DNA from: Rhodococcus jostii RHA1 | Lineage (GTDB): Bacteria > Actinomycetota > Actinomycetes > Mycobacteriales > Mycobacteriaceae | Assembly: GCF_000014565.1 (NCBI RefSeq) | Contig: NC_008268.1 | Span: 868,001-932,000 of the forward strand | Direction of reading: 5' to 3' | Length of the DNA: 64,000 bases | Part shown: one piece after another, positions 1-9,283 of the stretch | Layout: every line of letters starts with the position of its first letter | Numbering within the stretch: position 1 is the stretch's first letter | Notes under the pieces: generated by a model | The model's database searches: none | Told to the model about the DNA's origin: nothing | What the model saw: the letters and a program-made list of their open reading frames with translations, nothing else | Position numbers and translations under genes: made by a program

Positions 1-234
1 GAGGGGATCGCGATCAGCGACCAGGACGTGACGGTCGGCGTGGCCGCGATCGGCGTCCCGATCATCGACTACCAGGGCCGCGTCCGGGCTGCGCTGTCGA
101 TCAGCGGCGTCCGCGAATCCATCCTCGGGGCCGACAGCGACCGATGGAAGGCGGAGGTGATCAGCGGCGGACAGGAGATTTCTCGTGCCCTCGGCGTCGA
201 TCTCGCCGGCCAGAAGGTCGCGAACTTCGGGTAG
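1..234 (+). CDS. IclR-family regulator, C-terminal fragment
   Basis: The frame is open from the first base and ends at a TAG at 232-234, so the gene starts upstream of the window. The visible 77 residues match the end of the IclR effector-binding domain: a GVAAIGVPIIDYQGRV stretch followed by AALSISG and a closing amphipathic helix ending near GQEISRALG. IclR proteins are dimeric regulators that bind a small metabolite through this domain and control a neighbouring catabolic operon. It lies just upstream of, and on the same strand as, the SDR/ABC/dehydrogenase cassette, so it is the obvious candidate regulator of that cassette. The ligand cannot be read from this fragment. Confidence 0.8.
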   Translation, partial: EGIAISDQDVTVGVAAIGVPIIDYQGRVRAALSISGVRESILGADSDRWKAEVISGGQEISRALGVDLAGQKVANFG

Positions 235-266
235 CACCTCCTCTCGCGCGTCCTTCTCGCTTAGTT

Positions 267-284
267 TGTCTCGCCTACTAGACA
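267..284. promoter_or_regulatory. Inverted repeat, candidate IclR operator
   Basis: TGTCT at 267-271 and AGACA at 280-284 form a 5-bp inverted repeat with an 8-base spacer, in the gap between the IclR-type gene and the SDR. IclR proteins commonly bind short palindromes in such a position. The assignment is inference. Confidence 0.3.
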
Positions 285-356
285 CATCGTCCGTGAAGTG
301 AGACAGTGGTGAGCACCACAGTCAGTGGTGCGACTCACCAGCAGGAAGGCAAGGAC

Positions 357-1146
357 ATGAGCGGCGAGCTTCACGACCGCGTGGTCGTGATCACCGGTGC
401 AGGGGGCGGCATCGGCGGGGCCTGTGTTCGACACATGCTCGCAGCGGGGGCCAAGGTGGTCGGCGCCGATCTCGACGTCACCACCTCGGACCTGCCCCAC
501 GATTCCGAGCACCTACGCCTGACGAAGGTCGACCTCCTCGATCCGTCCGGCGCCCAGACGATGATCGACTTCGCACTCGACCAGTTCGGTCGCGTCGACG
601 TCCTGGTCAACAACGCCGGCGTAGCGCCGGTACGCGACAGCTTCCTGACGACGTCCGACGACGACTGGGCACTCACGCTGGACCTCAATCTGATGGGCTA
701 CGTCCGGGCGTCCCGTGCGGCGATTGATGCGCAGGCACGGCGACGGCGACGGCGCCCTCGTCCACATCGCATCGGAAGCGGCCCGGATGCCAAATCCCCG
801 GCTGCCCGACTACAGCGTCTCAAAAGCTGCAATTCTGATGCTCTCGAAAGTCCTCGCCGCGGAGTTCACCTCCGGCGGCATCCGATCGAACGTCGTGTCG
901 CCGGCGTTCATCCGATCTCCGATCTACGACCGGCCCGGCGGTATCGCCGATTCACTGGCGGCTGAATTTGGCGTCGACAACGAGACTGCGCTCGCCAAAT
1001 ACGTTGAACTGAACAAGATCCCGGTTGGCCGGCTGGGAACCGTGGACGAGGTGGCGGGAATCGTCGTCTATCTCGCGTCCACCCGCGCAAGTTTCGTGTC
1101 GGGGGCGAATTTCTGCATCGACGGCGGCGTCACGCCCGTCGTCTGA
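357..1146 (+). pseudogene. SDR oxidoreductase with an internal frameshift
   Basis: This is a short-chain dehydrogenase/reductase split over two frames. The first part (ATG at 357, AGGAAGG at 343-349 as ribosome site) carries the Rossmann motif TGAGGGIGG and the LVNNAGVAP stretch. It then runs into an arginine-rich out-of-frame tail. The second part continues one frame on, with the HIASEA serine, the catalytic DYSVSKAA (Tyr-x-x-x-Lys) and the normal C-terminus GANFCIDGGVTPVV. The crossover lies near 715-750, beside a CGGCGA tandem stretch, and corresponds to one extra base or two missing bases. Either the gene is inactive in this strain or the assembly has an error. Intact, it would oxidise an alcohol or reduce a carbonyl for the downstream pathway. 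Confidence 0.8.
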
Positions 1147-1177
1147 CCGATCCAGACCAGCAAGAAGGAACAGCCAG

Positions 1178-2146
1178 ATGTCAGTTCTCGATAGAACCTG
1201 TCCAGGTGCGAAAACGCCGTCGAAGATCGCCGCTGCACTGGGTACCGCGCTGATAGCGGCCGGCACCATGACAGCGTGCACGTCCGGCACGGGCGCCGGA
1301 GACGACGGCACCACCACGATCGGCGTCACCCTCAACGCAGCGTCGAACCCCTTCTTCCTCGCGGAAGGCCAGGCGATCGAAACCGCCGCCGCCGAGAAGC
1401 GCGTGGAAGTGTCCGTCCAGTACGCCAATGCCGACGTCGCCGTGCAAAGCGACCAGATCGATACGTTCATCCGGCAGAAGGTGGACTCGATCATCGTCGA
1501 TGCCGTCGATTCCGACGGCATCGGTCCCGCCTTGCTCCGGGCGACACAGGCGAACATCCCCGTCGTCGCCGTCGATGTCACCGCGATCGGTGCCGACGCG
1601 ACCGTGACCAGCGACAACGTCCAGGCAGGCCGCGAAGCGTGCACATATCTCGTCGAACAACTCGGCGGATCCGGCAAGGTAGCCATCGTCGACGGGGCCG
1701 CCGTATCCGCGATCTCGGACCGCATGCAGGGTTGCCGGGAAGCGTTGGACGCACACCCGGGTATCGAGGTCGTGGCCACTCAGCGCGCAGATCTCACCCG
1801 GGACAAGGCCATGAACGTCGCGAGCACCATCCTCACCGCGAACCCCGACGTGGACGGCTTCTTCGGCGTCAATGATCCCACCGCGATCGGAATCTCCCTC
1901 GCTGCACAGCAAAAGGGCGTCGACGTGAAGGTCGTCGGAGTGGACGGCGCGAAACAACTGACCGACCTCCTCGGCAAGAGTTCCATCATCGCCACGTCGG
2001 GGCAGGACCCTGCCCAGCTCGGCCGCTCGGGCCTCGACATCGCCGTTCGTCTCGCCGGCGGCGAAAAGGTCGACAGCGCACCGACATTGATTCCTACCGT
2101 CCTCGTCACCGCGGACACCATCACTGCCTACAAGACCTGGGGATGA
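1178..2146 (+). CDS. Sugar-type ABC transporter substrate-binding lipoprotein
   Basis: The 322-residue protein is a periplasmic-binding-protein-4 (RbsB-like) solute receptor. ATG at 1178 follows AGAAGGAA at 1163-1170. The N-terminus has a basic segment, a hydrophobic stretch and a lipobox ending in Cys34 (MTAC), so it should be a lipid-anchored extracytoplasmic receptor. The mature part opens with TTTIGVTLNAASNPFF, typical of the family, and contains the VDAVDSDGIGPALL and GVNDPTAIGI hinge regions. It is followed 3 bases later by the ATPase gene. The family binds pentoses, hexoses, polyols and some autoinducers. The ligand here is unknown, and the neighbouring oxidoreductases suggest something other than a simple sugar. 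Confidence 0.9.
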   Translation: MSVLDRTCPGAKTPSKIAAALGTALIAAGTMTACTSGTGAGDDGTTTIGVTLNAASNPFFLAEGQAIETAAAEKRVEVSVQYANADVAVQSDQIDTFIRQKVDSIIVDAVDSDGIGPALLRATQANIPVVAVDVTAIGADATVTSDNVQAGREACTYLVEQLGGSGKVAIVDGAAVSAISDRMQGCREALDAHPGIEVVATQRADLTRDKAMNVASTILTANPDVDGFFGVNDPTAIGISLAAQQKGVDVKVVGVDGAKQLTDLLGKSSIIATSGQDPAQLGRSGLDIAVRLAGGEKVDSAPTLIPTVLVTADTITAYKTWG

Positions 2147-2149
2147 ACC

Positions 2150-3685
2150 ATGGGTACGCTCACGAAGGCCCCCGCCGCGCGTCTCGAAGGCATCACGAAG
2201 TCCTTCAACGGCAACTCGGTGCTGCGCGGGGTGTCATTGTCCTTGCATCCCGGAGCGGTCTCCGTCCTCGCCGGTGAGAACGGTGCGGGCAAATCGACCC
2301 TGATCAAGGTGCTGACCGGCATCTACCAACCGGACTCGGGAACGATCCACGTCGCCGGCTCGCCGGCGCACTTCACCGGCCCGGGCGACGCACGCGCACA
2401 CGGACTCACGGTCATCCATCAAGAGCTCAGCCTTGTTCCCGAACTCACCGTCGCGGAGAACATGGTGCTCGGCCGGGAGCCACGGCGACGTCTGGGCCGA
2501 CTGGACCGCGGTGCCGCCCGCCGACTCGCCGTCGCGGCCCTGGCACGGGTGGGGTCGACTATCCGACCCGAAACCTCTGTGTCCGAACTCAGTACGGGTC
2601 AGCAACAGTTGGTCGAAATCGCCCGCGCCCTGTCCGAGGAGCCCCGGATCCTCGTTCTGGACGAGCCGACTGCCGCACTGTCGCAGGACGAGGCCGACAA
2701 CCTGCTCCGCCTGGTCGCCGAACTCAAGGCGCACGGCCTGGCCATGCTGTACATCAGTCACCGGATGGCGGAGATCGACCGCATTGCCGATCACGTCACC
2801 GTCCTCCGCGACGGCGTCGTCGCCGACTCGATGGCCCGAGCGGACATGACCACGGACCGGATCGTGACATCGATGGTGGGCAGACCTGTCGAGATGATGT
2901 ACCAGCACCGGAGAGCCACGGCACGCACCGACGTCCGACTCCAGGTCAGCGACCTCTCCTCCGACAGAGTGCAACCCTGCTCCCTGGAGGTCCGCGCAGG
3001 TGAGGTCGTCGGGTTGGCGGGCATCGTCGGCGCCGGCCGAAGCGAACTGTGCCGTCTGGTGGCCGGCTTCGACAAAGCCGCGGCCGGGCGGGTCGTGGTC
3101 GACGAACGACACGTCGACCTCGGCACCCCCCGCTCGACCGCGGCAGCCGGTATCGTGATGCTCCCGGAGAGCCGCAAGGAACAAGGCCTGTTCCTCGACA
3201 TGTCGATCGCCGACAACGTCTGCCTCGGTACTGGGTTCGGCCGCCACCGCTTCGGCCGGACCTCGCCGGCAGCATTGACACGCGCGGCCACTCGATACAC
3301 CGAGCAGATGCGCGTCAAAACCACCGGCGTCGACCAGCGCGTCGGGGATCTCTCCGGCGGCAATCAGCAGAAGGTCCTCCTCGCGCGCTGTCTCGCCAAG
3401 CAACCGTCGGTACTCATCCTCGACGAACCCACGCGCGGCGTCGACATCGGAGCCAAGGCCGACATCTACGCACTCATCAACGAGGTCGCTTCGAAAGGCG
3501 TTGCAATATTGTTGATCTCCTCCGAGCTTCCGGAGGTCATCGGCCTCTCCGACCGCATCCTCGTCATGCGCGAAGGCGAGATCGTCGCCGAGGTCACCGG
3601 CGACTCCATGACCGAGCAAGACATCATCCGGCACGCCACCGGAAGCGCGACTGCCCCTCCATCGCTCACCGAGGTAATCTCATGA
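2150..3685 (+). CDS. Sugar-type ABC transporter ATPase (RbsA/MglA-like)
   Basis: The 511-residue protein carries two fused nucleotide-binding domains. The N-terminal half has a complete Walker A (GENGAGKST), signature LSTGQQQ and Walker B ILVLDEPTAAL. The C-terminal half has a degenerate Walker A (GIVGAGRSE), signature LSGGNQQK and Walker B VLILDEPTRGVD. Asymmetry of this kind is normal for ribose/galactose-type importers, where a single polypeptide powers the transporter. The TGA overlaps the permease ATG (ATGA at 3682-3685), indicating translational coupling. It would act at the inner face of the membrane with the receptor before it and the permease after it. Confidence 0.95.
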   Translation: MGTLTKAPAARLEGITKSFNGNSVLRGVSLSLHPGAVSVLAGENGAGKSTLIKVLTGIYQPDSGTIHVAGSPAHFTGPGDARAHGLTVIHQELSLVPELTVAENMVLGREPRRRLGRLDRGAARRLAVAALARVGSTIRPETSVSELSTGQQQLVEIARALSEEPRILVLDEPTAALSQDEADNLLRLVAELKAHGLAMLYISHRMAEIDRIADHVTVLRDGVVADSMARADMTTDRIVTSMVGRPVEMMYQHRRATARTDVRLQVSDLSSDRVQPCSLEVRAGEVVGLAGIVGAGRSELCRLVAGFDKAAAGRVVVDERHVDLGTPRSTAAAGIVMLPESRKEQGLFLDMSIADNVCLGTGFGRHRFGRTSPAALTRAATRYTEQMRVKTTGVDQRVGDLSGGNQQKVLLARCLAKQPSVLILDEPTRGVDIGAKADIYALINEVASKGVAILLISSELPEVIGLSDRILVMREGEIVAEVTGDSMTEQDIIRHATGSATAPPSLTEVIS

Positions 3686-4701
3686 CCACCCGACTTCCCT
3701 CCCCCGCCCTGCCTGCGGCGCCGCACCGGCCCCCGCGTTCGAACGGTATCCGCCACCACGTCGCCGCACTCGCCGACCGGCTCGGTGTGGCGCTCGCACT
3801 CATCGTGCTGATCGCCGTGTTCTCCACAGTCGCACCGTATTTCCTGTCGGTCGACAACCTCTTCGACGTCGCCCGGCAGATCTCCGTGACCGCGATACTC
3901 GGTGCGGGACTGACCTTCGTCATCATGACCGGAGGCATCGACCTGTCCGTCGGTTCGGCGGTGGGCGTGACCGCGTTCGTCGCCGTCGCCCTCTCCATCA
4001 ACGGCGCTCCCGCCCCGGTCGCCCTGCTCGGTGCGCTGGCCGCCGGCCTGATCATCGGATTGATCAACGGTGCGCTGGTGGCCGGGCTCGGGTTGGCGTC
4101 GTTCATCGTCACCCTCGCCGCGTTGACATACCTGCGTGGGGTCACCTACGTCGGTACCGACGGCAAGACGCTGTTCTCGACGGACCTCGGCTACGCCGTC
4201 CTCGGCCACGGCTCCCTACTCGGTGTACCGATTCCGGTGCTCGTGATGGCCGCGGTCTTCGCGGGCGGATGGTATCTGCTCAATCGCACCGTCTTCGGGC
4301 GCTGGGTTCGCGCAGTCGGCGGCAACGCCGAAGCCGCCCGACTGGCCGGCATCCCTGTCCGGCGAGTGCTCACCACCGTGTACGTGATCTCCGGCATCTG
4401 CGCCGCCGTGGGCGGAATCATCGCGTCGGCCCGTCTGCAGAGCGCGGTGCCGGACCTCGGTGCCGGATACGAATTGTCCGCGATCGCTGCCGTGGTCCTC
4501 GGCGGGACGTCACTGATGGGCGGGCGAGGCTCGTTGATCGGCACCCTGGTGGGTGCGGCGATCATCGGGGTTCTCGTCAACGGTATGACGCTGCTCGACG
4601 TCTCGACGTTCTACCAGCAGATCATCCAGGGCGCGGTCATCGTGCTCGCGGTGGCGCTGGACCGGCTGCGCATCAAGTCCTCGGGGACGCAGCATGCGTG
4701 A
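3682..4701 (+). CDS. Sugar-type ABC transporter permease (RbsC-like)
   Basis: The 339-residue hydrophobic protein belongs to the BPD_transp_2 branch of ABC permeases. About nine to ten membrane segments begin after a roughly 35-residue Pro-rich cytoplasmic N-terminus. The family hallmark FVIMTGGIDLSVGS is present, as is the coupling-region sequence GNAEAARLAGI and the late GGTSLMGGRGS motif. The start overlaps the stop of the ATPase gene by four bases. Only one permease gene is present, so it presumably forms a homodimer as RbsC does. Confidence 0.93.
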   Translation: MTTRLPSPALPAAPHRPPRSNGIRHHVAALADRLGVALALIVLIAVFSTVAPYFLSVDNLFDVARQISVTAILGAGLTFVIMTGGIDLSVGSAVGVTAFVAVALSINGAPAPVALLGALAAGLIIGLINGALVAGLGLASFIVTLAALTYLRGVTYVGTDGKTLFSTDLGYAVLGHGSLLGVPIPVLVMAAVFAGGWYLLNRTVFGRWVRAVGGNAEAARLAGIPVRRVLTTVYVISGICAAVGGIIASARLQSAVPDLGAGYELSAIAAVVLGGTSLMGGRGSLIGTLVGAAIIGVLVNGMTLLDVSTFYQQIIQGAVIVLAVALDRLRIKSSGTQHA

Positions 4702-4720
4702 CACACGATCAAAGGAAACC

Positions 4721-6223
4721 ATGACGTACGAAACCATGAAACCCGATGCCGCACTGGCGAAGGTGCCCACCGACCTGTTCATCGGAGGCAGGTGGGTATC
4801 ACCCGGAACGGGGCAGACCCTCGCGGTGGAGAACCCCGCCACCGGCGATGTGATCGCCGAGATCGCCGACGGCGGGCTCGCCGACATGGCCGCCGCTCTC
4901 GATGCCGCCGCGGCCGCCCAACGAGACTGGGCGCGCACCGCTCCCCGGACGCGCTCGGACATCCTGCGCCGCGCCTACACACTCATGCTCGAGCGATCCG
5001 ACTATCTCGCCACCCTGACGACGCTCGAGATGGGCAAGCCCTACGCCCAGGCGCAGGCCGAGGTGACGTACGCAGCCGAATACCTCCGCTGGTACTCCGA
5101 GGAAGCCGTGCGCATCGGCGGCCGCTACACGGTCACCGAATCGGGGGTCGGCCGGATCGTCACGATGGCCCAGCCAGTCGGCCCGTGCCTGTTCGTCACC
5201 CCGTGGAACTTTCCCCTGGCGATGGGCACCCGCAAGATCGGCCCCGCGCTGGCGGCGGGCTGCACCTGCATCGTCAAACCCGCGAAGCAGACTCCGCTGA
5301 GCATGCTGGCGACCGCGTCGATCCTGGAGGAGGCCGGGGTTCCCGCCGGAGTGGTCAACATCGTGCCCAGCAGTGACTCGACCCGAGTCGTGGCCGCGGC
5401 CATGAATGATCCACGGCTGCGGAAGATCTCGTTCACCGGCTCGACCGAGGTAGGACAGTCACTGGTCCGGCAATCGGCCGACCAGTTGCTGCGCGTGTCG
5501 CTCGAACTCGGCGGCAACGCCCCCTTCATAGTCTTCGACGACGCCGACGTCGGCTCGGCAGTGGACGCCGCGGTACAGGCGAAACTGCGCAACAACGGGG
5601 AAGCCTGCACCAGCGCCAACCGCCTGTACGTCCATTCCTCGATCGCCGGCGACTTTGCTGCCGAACTAGCCGAGCGCTTCTCCGCGCTGACCATCGGCCC
5701 GGGCATGGACCCCGGCACCGACATCGGCCCACTCATCGACGACAAGCAACGACGCCAGGTGCAGAGGCTGGTCGACGACGCCGTCGCCAAGGGCGCACGC
5801 GTCGTGACGGGTGGGAACCCCCTCGACCGTCCGGGCTGTTTCTTCGCGCCCACCGTCCTCACCGAAGTTCCCGGTGACGCGCTCCTGATGCAGGAAGAGA
5901 TCTTCGGCCCCGTCGCGCCGATCATCTCCTTCGACGACGAACCCGCGGTCCTCGAATCCGCGAACTCGAGTCGGTACGGGCTCGCTGCCTACGTGTTCAC
6001 CCGCGACCTGGACCGCGCGATCCGCGTCGCCGAACAACTCGACAGCGGAATGGTCGCGATCAACCAGGGAACGGTGTCGAACCCGGCAGCACCGTTCGGC
6101 GGTGTCAAACATTCCGGCTACGGGCGGGAAGGCGGCCCGGAAGGCCTCGCCGAATACCTCGAGACGAAGTACGTCGCGCTGGGCGCGGGCACCGCACCCA
6201 CGAGTACCGGAGGCATGGCATGA
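4721..6223 (+). CDS. NAD(P)-dependent aldehyde dehydrogenase
   Basis: The 500-residue protein is a full-length ALDH-superfamily enzyme nearest to the succinate-semialdehyde dehydrogenase group. I start it at ATG 4721 because AAAGGA lies at 4711-4716. An in-frame ATG at 4694 would overlap the permease and has no better ribosome site. The cofactor region FTGSTEVG, the general base Glu262 in ELGGNAPFIVFDDAD and the nucleophile Cys296 in NNGEACTSANR are all present, followed by the EEIFGPV motif. It should oxidise an aldehyde to a carboxylic acid in the cytoplasm. It is coupled (ATGA overlap) to the reductase downstream, so its substrate is probably an intermediate of the same pathway. Confidence 0.93.
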   Translation: MTYETMKPDAALAKVPTDLFIGGRWVSPGTGQTLAVENPATGDVIAEIADGGLADMAAALDAAAAAQRDWARTAPRTRSDILRRAYTLMLERSDYLATLTTLEMGKPYAQAQAEVTYAAEYLRWYSEEAVRIGGRYTVTESGVGRIVTMAQPVGPCLFVTPWNFPLAMGTRKIGPALAAGCTCIVKPAKQTPLSMLATASILEEAGVPAGVVNIVPSSDSTRVVAAAMNDPRLRKISFTGSTEVGQSLVRQSADQLLRVSLELGGNAPFIVFDDADVGSAVDAAVQAKLRNNGEACTSANRLYVHSSIAGDFAAELAERFSALTIGPGMDPGTDIGPLIDDKQRRQVQRLVDDAVAKGARVVTGGNPLDRPGCFFAPTVLTEVPGDALLMQEEIFGPVAPIISFDDEPAVLESANSSRYGLAAYVFTRDLDRAIRVAEQLDSGMVAINQGTVSNPAAPFGGVKHSGYGREGGPEGLAEYLETKYVALGAGTAPTSTGGMA

Positions 6224-7281
6224 GCGACGGGAAGACTCTGGTCGTCGGCGCCCACGGAGTGATCGGCAGCGCAGTGGTACGCACGCTGACCGACGAGGGC
6301 AGGGACGTCGTCACGGTGGCACGCCGCGGCCCGGTCCAGCTGCCGGGCGGGACGACGGTCGCCGACCACATCCAGGTCGATCTCCTCGACGGCGCGGCCA
6401 CCTCGGCTGCGTTCGCCGGCCGTTCCGACATCGACACGATCGTCTACGCCGCGTACGCCGAACGTGAGTCGATGGCGGCCACCGTCGCACCGAACGTCGC
6501 AATGCTGCGGCACGTGCTCGAGGCGGTCGGAGGGTCATCCTCCACCCTTCGGCATGTCGTTCTGATCGGCGGTGGAAAGTCGTACGGCGAACACCACGGC
6601 TTCTACAAGACACCCGCCAAGGAGACCGACCCCCGCCACCTCGGTCCCATCTTCTACAACGACCAGGAGGACCTGCTCTTCGCCGACGCCCAGCAGCACG
6701 GGTACACCTGGACCGTCCTACGACCGGATGCAGTGCTGGGTGTGAGCATCGGATCACCGATGAACATGCTGACCGGTGTCGGCGTCTACGCAACCCTGTG
6801 CCGGCATCAAGATCTGCCGCTGCGCTTCCCCGGAACCCCGAAGGCCTGGACGGCGCTGCACCAGGCGACGGACAGTGCCGTCGTGGGCGCCGCGGTGCAC
6901 TGGGCGCTCGACGCCGAAACGGCACGCGGCGAGACGTTCAACGTCACCAACGGTGACAACTTCCGCTGGCAGCATCTGTGGTCGGACATCGCAGGCTTCT
7001 TCGGCATGGACGTCGCACCGATGCAGCCGATGACGCTCGGCGAGCAGATGGCGGACAAATCCGCACTCTGGGACGACGTCGTCGCCCGGCACCAGTTACG
7101 TCCGCTACCGCTGTCCGCGGTGGCAGCCTGGCCGTTCGTCGACGGATGGTTCGCCATGGAGTCCGACATGGTGCAGAGCACGATCAAGATCCGCCGGGCC
7201 GGCTTCACCGCGTGCATCGACACCCACGAGAGCTTCGTCGCCAACCTCGAGCAGCTCCGGGCGCTTCGCCTGATTCCGTAA
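6220..7281 (+). CDS. PRISE-type NAD(P)H enone reductase / atypical SDR
   Basis: The 353-residue protein is an extended SDR of the progesterone 5-beta-reductase/iridoid synthase-like (PRISE) group. The dinucleotide motif GAHGVIG is at residues 10-16. Lys120 in GGGKSYGEHHG and Tyr146 in IFYNDQED sit where PRISE enzymes keep their catalytic Lys and Tyr. TWTVLRPDAVLGVS and SPMNML match further family motifs. These enzymes reduce the C=C bond of conjugated enones, sometimes of cyclic terpenoids or steroids. ATG overlaps the aldehyde dehydrogenase stop by four bases. The position between an aldehyde dehydrogenase and a flavin monooxygenase suggests a degradation pathway for a cyclic or branched ketone. 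The substrate is not known. Confidence 0.8.
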   Translation: MSDGKTLVVGAHGVIGSAVVRTLTDEGRDVVTVARRGPVQLPGGTTVADHIQVDLLDGAATSAAFAGRSDIDTIVYAAYAERESMAATVAPNVAMLRHVLEAVGGSSSTLRHVVLIGGGKSYGEHHGFYKTPAKETDPRHLGPIFYNDQEDLLFADAQQHGYTWTVLRPDAVLGVSIGSPMNMLTGVGVYATLCRHQDLPLRFPGTPKAWTALHQATDSAVVGAAVHWALDAETARGETFNVTNGDNFRWQHLWSDIAGFFGMDVAPMQPMTLGEQMADKSALWDDVVARHQLRPLPLSAVAAWPFVDGWFAMESDMVQSTIKIRRAGFTACIDTHESFVANLEQLRALRLIP

Positions 7282-7311
7282 TCCCTTTACACTTTTCGAC
7301 AGGACTACATC

Positions 7312-9054
7312 ATGACCACCACTTTCAGTGACACCGATCTTCGAACCGACGCCCAGGCGTGGCTCGACGGATTCTCCCGGTTTCTCGCCGCCGAACTTGC
7401 ACCCACCGCTGTGTTCGCCCCGCAGGCCTACTGGCGCGACGTGCTCGCGTTCACCGGGGATCTGCGCACGTTCAGCGACGAGATTCCTGCGGAGTTGCTC
7501 CGCCGCCAGGAGCTCACGAAGGCGACGAACATCCGGATCGCCGAAGACCGGACACCTCCCCGTCTCGTGGAGCGGGCGGGTATCCCCTGCCTGGAGGTCA
7601 TCTTCGAGTTCGACACCCTCGCCGGGTCCGCCGTCGGGGTCGCGCGGCTGGTCGACGTGCCGGAACGCGGCCTGCTCGTGCGCTCCCTGTTCACAACCCT
7701 CGACCAGCTCGCCGACCACCCCGAACGCACCGGCGAGCACCGGCCCGTCGGGCAGGCGGACTCGTCCAAGTTCGGTGGCCCCAACTGGCTGGACCGCCGT
7801 ATCGCCGCGCAAGCCTACGAGAACCGTGACCCGGACGTGCTGATCGTCGGCGGTGGCCAGTCGGGACTGACCCTCGCGGCCCGGCTCGGGCAGCTCGACG
7901 TCGACGCCCTCGTCGTGGACACACATGCGCGTCCCGGCGACAACTGGCGCACCCGATACCACGCCCTGACTCTGCACAACGCGGTGTGGCTCAACGACCT
8001 TCCGTACATGCCGTTCCCCGCAACCTGGCCGCAGTTCGTTCCCAAGGACAAGCTCGCCGGATGGTTCGAGGCGTACGTCGAGGCCATGGAAATCAACTTC
8101 TGGGGTACCACCGCCTTCATCGGCGGAGACTACGACGAACAGTCGCAGTCCTGGGTCGCGCGGGTTCGCCGCGGCGACGGAACCGTTCGGACCCTGCGCC
8201 CCAAGCACGTCGTGATCGCGACGGGCGTCAGCGGCATCCCGTACGTCCCGGAGCTCCCCGGACTTTCGCAGTTCGCCGGTCGCACACTGCACTCGAGCGA
8301 ATACGACGACGCGAACGACTTCGCGGGTCAGCGTGTCGTCATCATCGGAACCGGGAACAGCGCCCACGATGTCGCCCAGGACCTGCATGCTCACGGTATC
8401 GACGTGACGATGGTGCAGCGCAGTTCGACCACCATCGTGAGCGTCGATCCCTCGGCCGCGGCGGCGGATGCGTCGTACCTGACCGCACCGACGCTCGAGG
8501 ACTGCGACCTCCTCTCGATGGCGACGGTCTATCCCGACCTCTACACCGGCAGCCAGATGATCACCGCGACGATGAAGGAACTCGACAAGGACCTCGTCGC
8601 CGCCCTCAATCGCATCGGCTTCCGAACCGACTACGGCGAAGAGGACACCGGCCAGCAGATGAAGTTCATGCGCCGGGGCGGGGGTTACTACCTCAACGTC
8701 GGCTGTTCGGATCTGCTGATTTCCGGGCAGGTCGGGCTGGTCCAGTACGCCGATACGGCCGGGTTCGTCGCCGAGGGTTTGAGTTTGACCAACGGTGACG
8801 TCGTCGAGGCCGACGCCGTCATCCTGGCGACCGGATACCAGACCCAGCAAGAGGGTGTACGCGCCCTGCTCGGCGACGAGATCGCCGACGCGGTCGGCCC
8901 CATCTGGGGATACGACGACGAGGGCGAGGTCCGCAACACGTGGCGGCGGACCGCACAACCCGGACTGTGGTTCTCCTCCGGCAACTTCCAGCTCTGCCGG
9001 ATCTACTCCAAGGTCCTGGCCATGCAGATCCGCACCGAACTCGACAACGGCTGA
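7312..9054 (+). CDS. Flavin-containing monooxygenase with N-terminal extension
   Basis: The 580-residue protein has an N-terminal region of about 165 residues resembling NTF2/SnoaL-like folds, then an FMO domain. The FAD motif GGGQSG is at residues 180-185. The FMO fingerprint FAGRTLHSSEY (F-x-G-x3-H-x3-Y, 321-331) is exact, and the NADPH motif GTGNSA is at 346-351. Tyr rather than Trp at the fingerprint end points to the FMO/YUCCA-like branch rather than classical Baeyer-Villiger enzymes, though some of these also oxygenate ketones. ATG at 7312 follows AGGAC at 7301-7305. It is the last gene of the cassette, 30 bases after the reductase. Confidence 0.9.
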   Translation: MTTTFSDTDLRTDAQAWLDGFSRFLAAELAPTAVFAPQAYWRDVLAFTGDLRTFSDEIPAELLRRQELTKATNIRIAEDRTPPRLVERAGIPCLEVIFEFDTLAGSAVGVARLVDVPERGLLVRSLFTTLDQLADHPERTGEHRPVGQADSSKFGGPNWLDRRIAAQAYENRDPDVLIVGGGQSGLTLAARLGQLDVDALVVDTHARPGDNWRTRYHALTLHNAVWLNDLPYMPFPATWPQFVPKDKLAGWFEAYVEAMEINFWGTTAFIGGDYDEQSQSWVARVRRGDGTVRTLRPKHVVIATGVSGIPYVPELPGLSQFAGRTLHSSEYDDANDFAGQRVVIIGTGNSAHDVAQDLHAHGIDVTMVQRSSTTIVSVDPSAAAADASYLTAPTLEDCDLLSMATVYPDLYTGSQMITATMKELDKDLVAALNRIGFRTDYGEEDTGQQMKFMRRGGGYYLNVGCSDLLISGQVGLVQYADTAGFVAEGLSLTNGDVVEADAVILATGYQTQQEGVRALLGDEIADAVGPIWGYDDEGEVRNTWRRTAQPGLWFSSGNFQLCRIYSKVLAMQIRTELDNG

Positions 9055-9091
9055 ATCCGACCGGCCCGGGTGTAACACCGGTGCGCCGGAT

Positions 9092-9141
9092 GACGGGGAG
9101 GGACCGATGCGCTCGCTCGGGCTCAGCGGACCCTCCCCGTC
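9092..9141 (+). terminator. Long-stem inverted repeat after the catabolic cassette
   Basis: GACGGGGAGGG at 9092-9102 pairs perfectly with CCCTCCCCGTC at 9131-9141, leaving a 28-base loop. There is no T-run, but actinobacterial terminators often lack one. It sits 38 bases after the monooxygenase stop and probably ends the transcript. A 5' regulatory role for the following cupin gene is also possible. Confidence 0.45.
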
Positions 9142-9283
9142 CGCGCCGACGCCCCCGAAGCGTCGGGTTCGCGGATATCCCCGCGGCCGCTCCCTCCGGA
9201 CCCCTACCCTGGACACGCCGAAATGCACTCCCCTGGATGCCTGCGCGCAGTGTGCAGGACCAGCGCGCCGAGAGGTCGTCACG

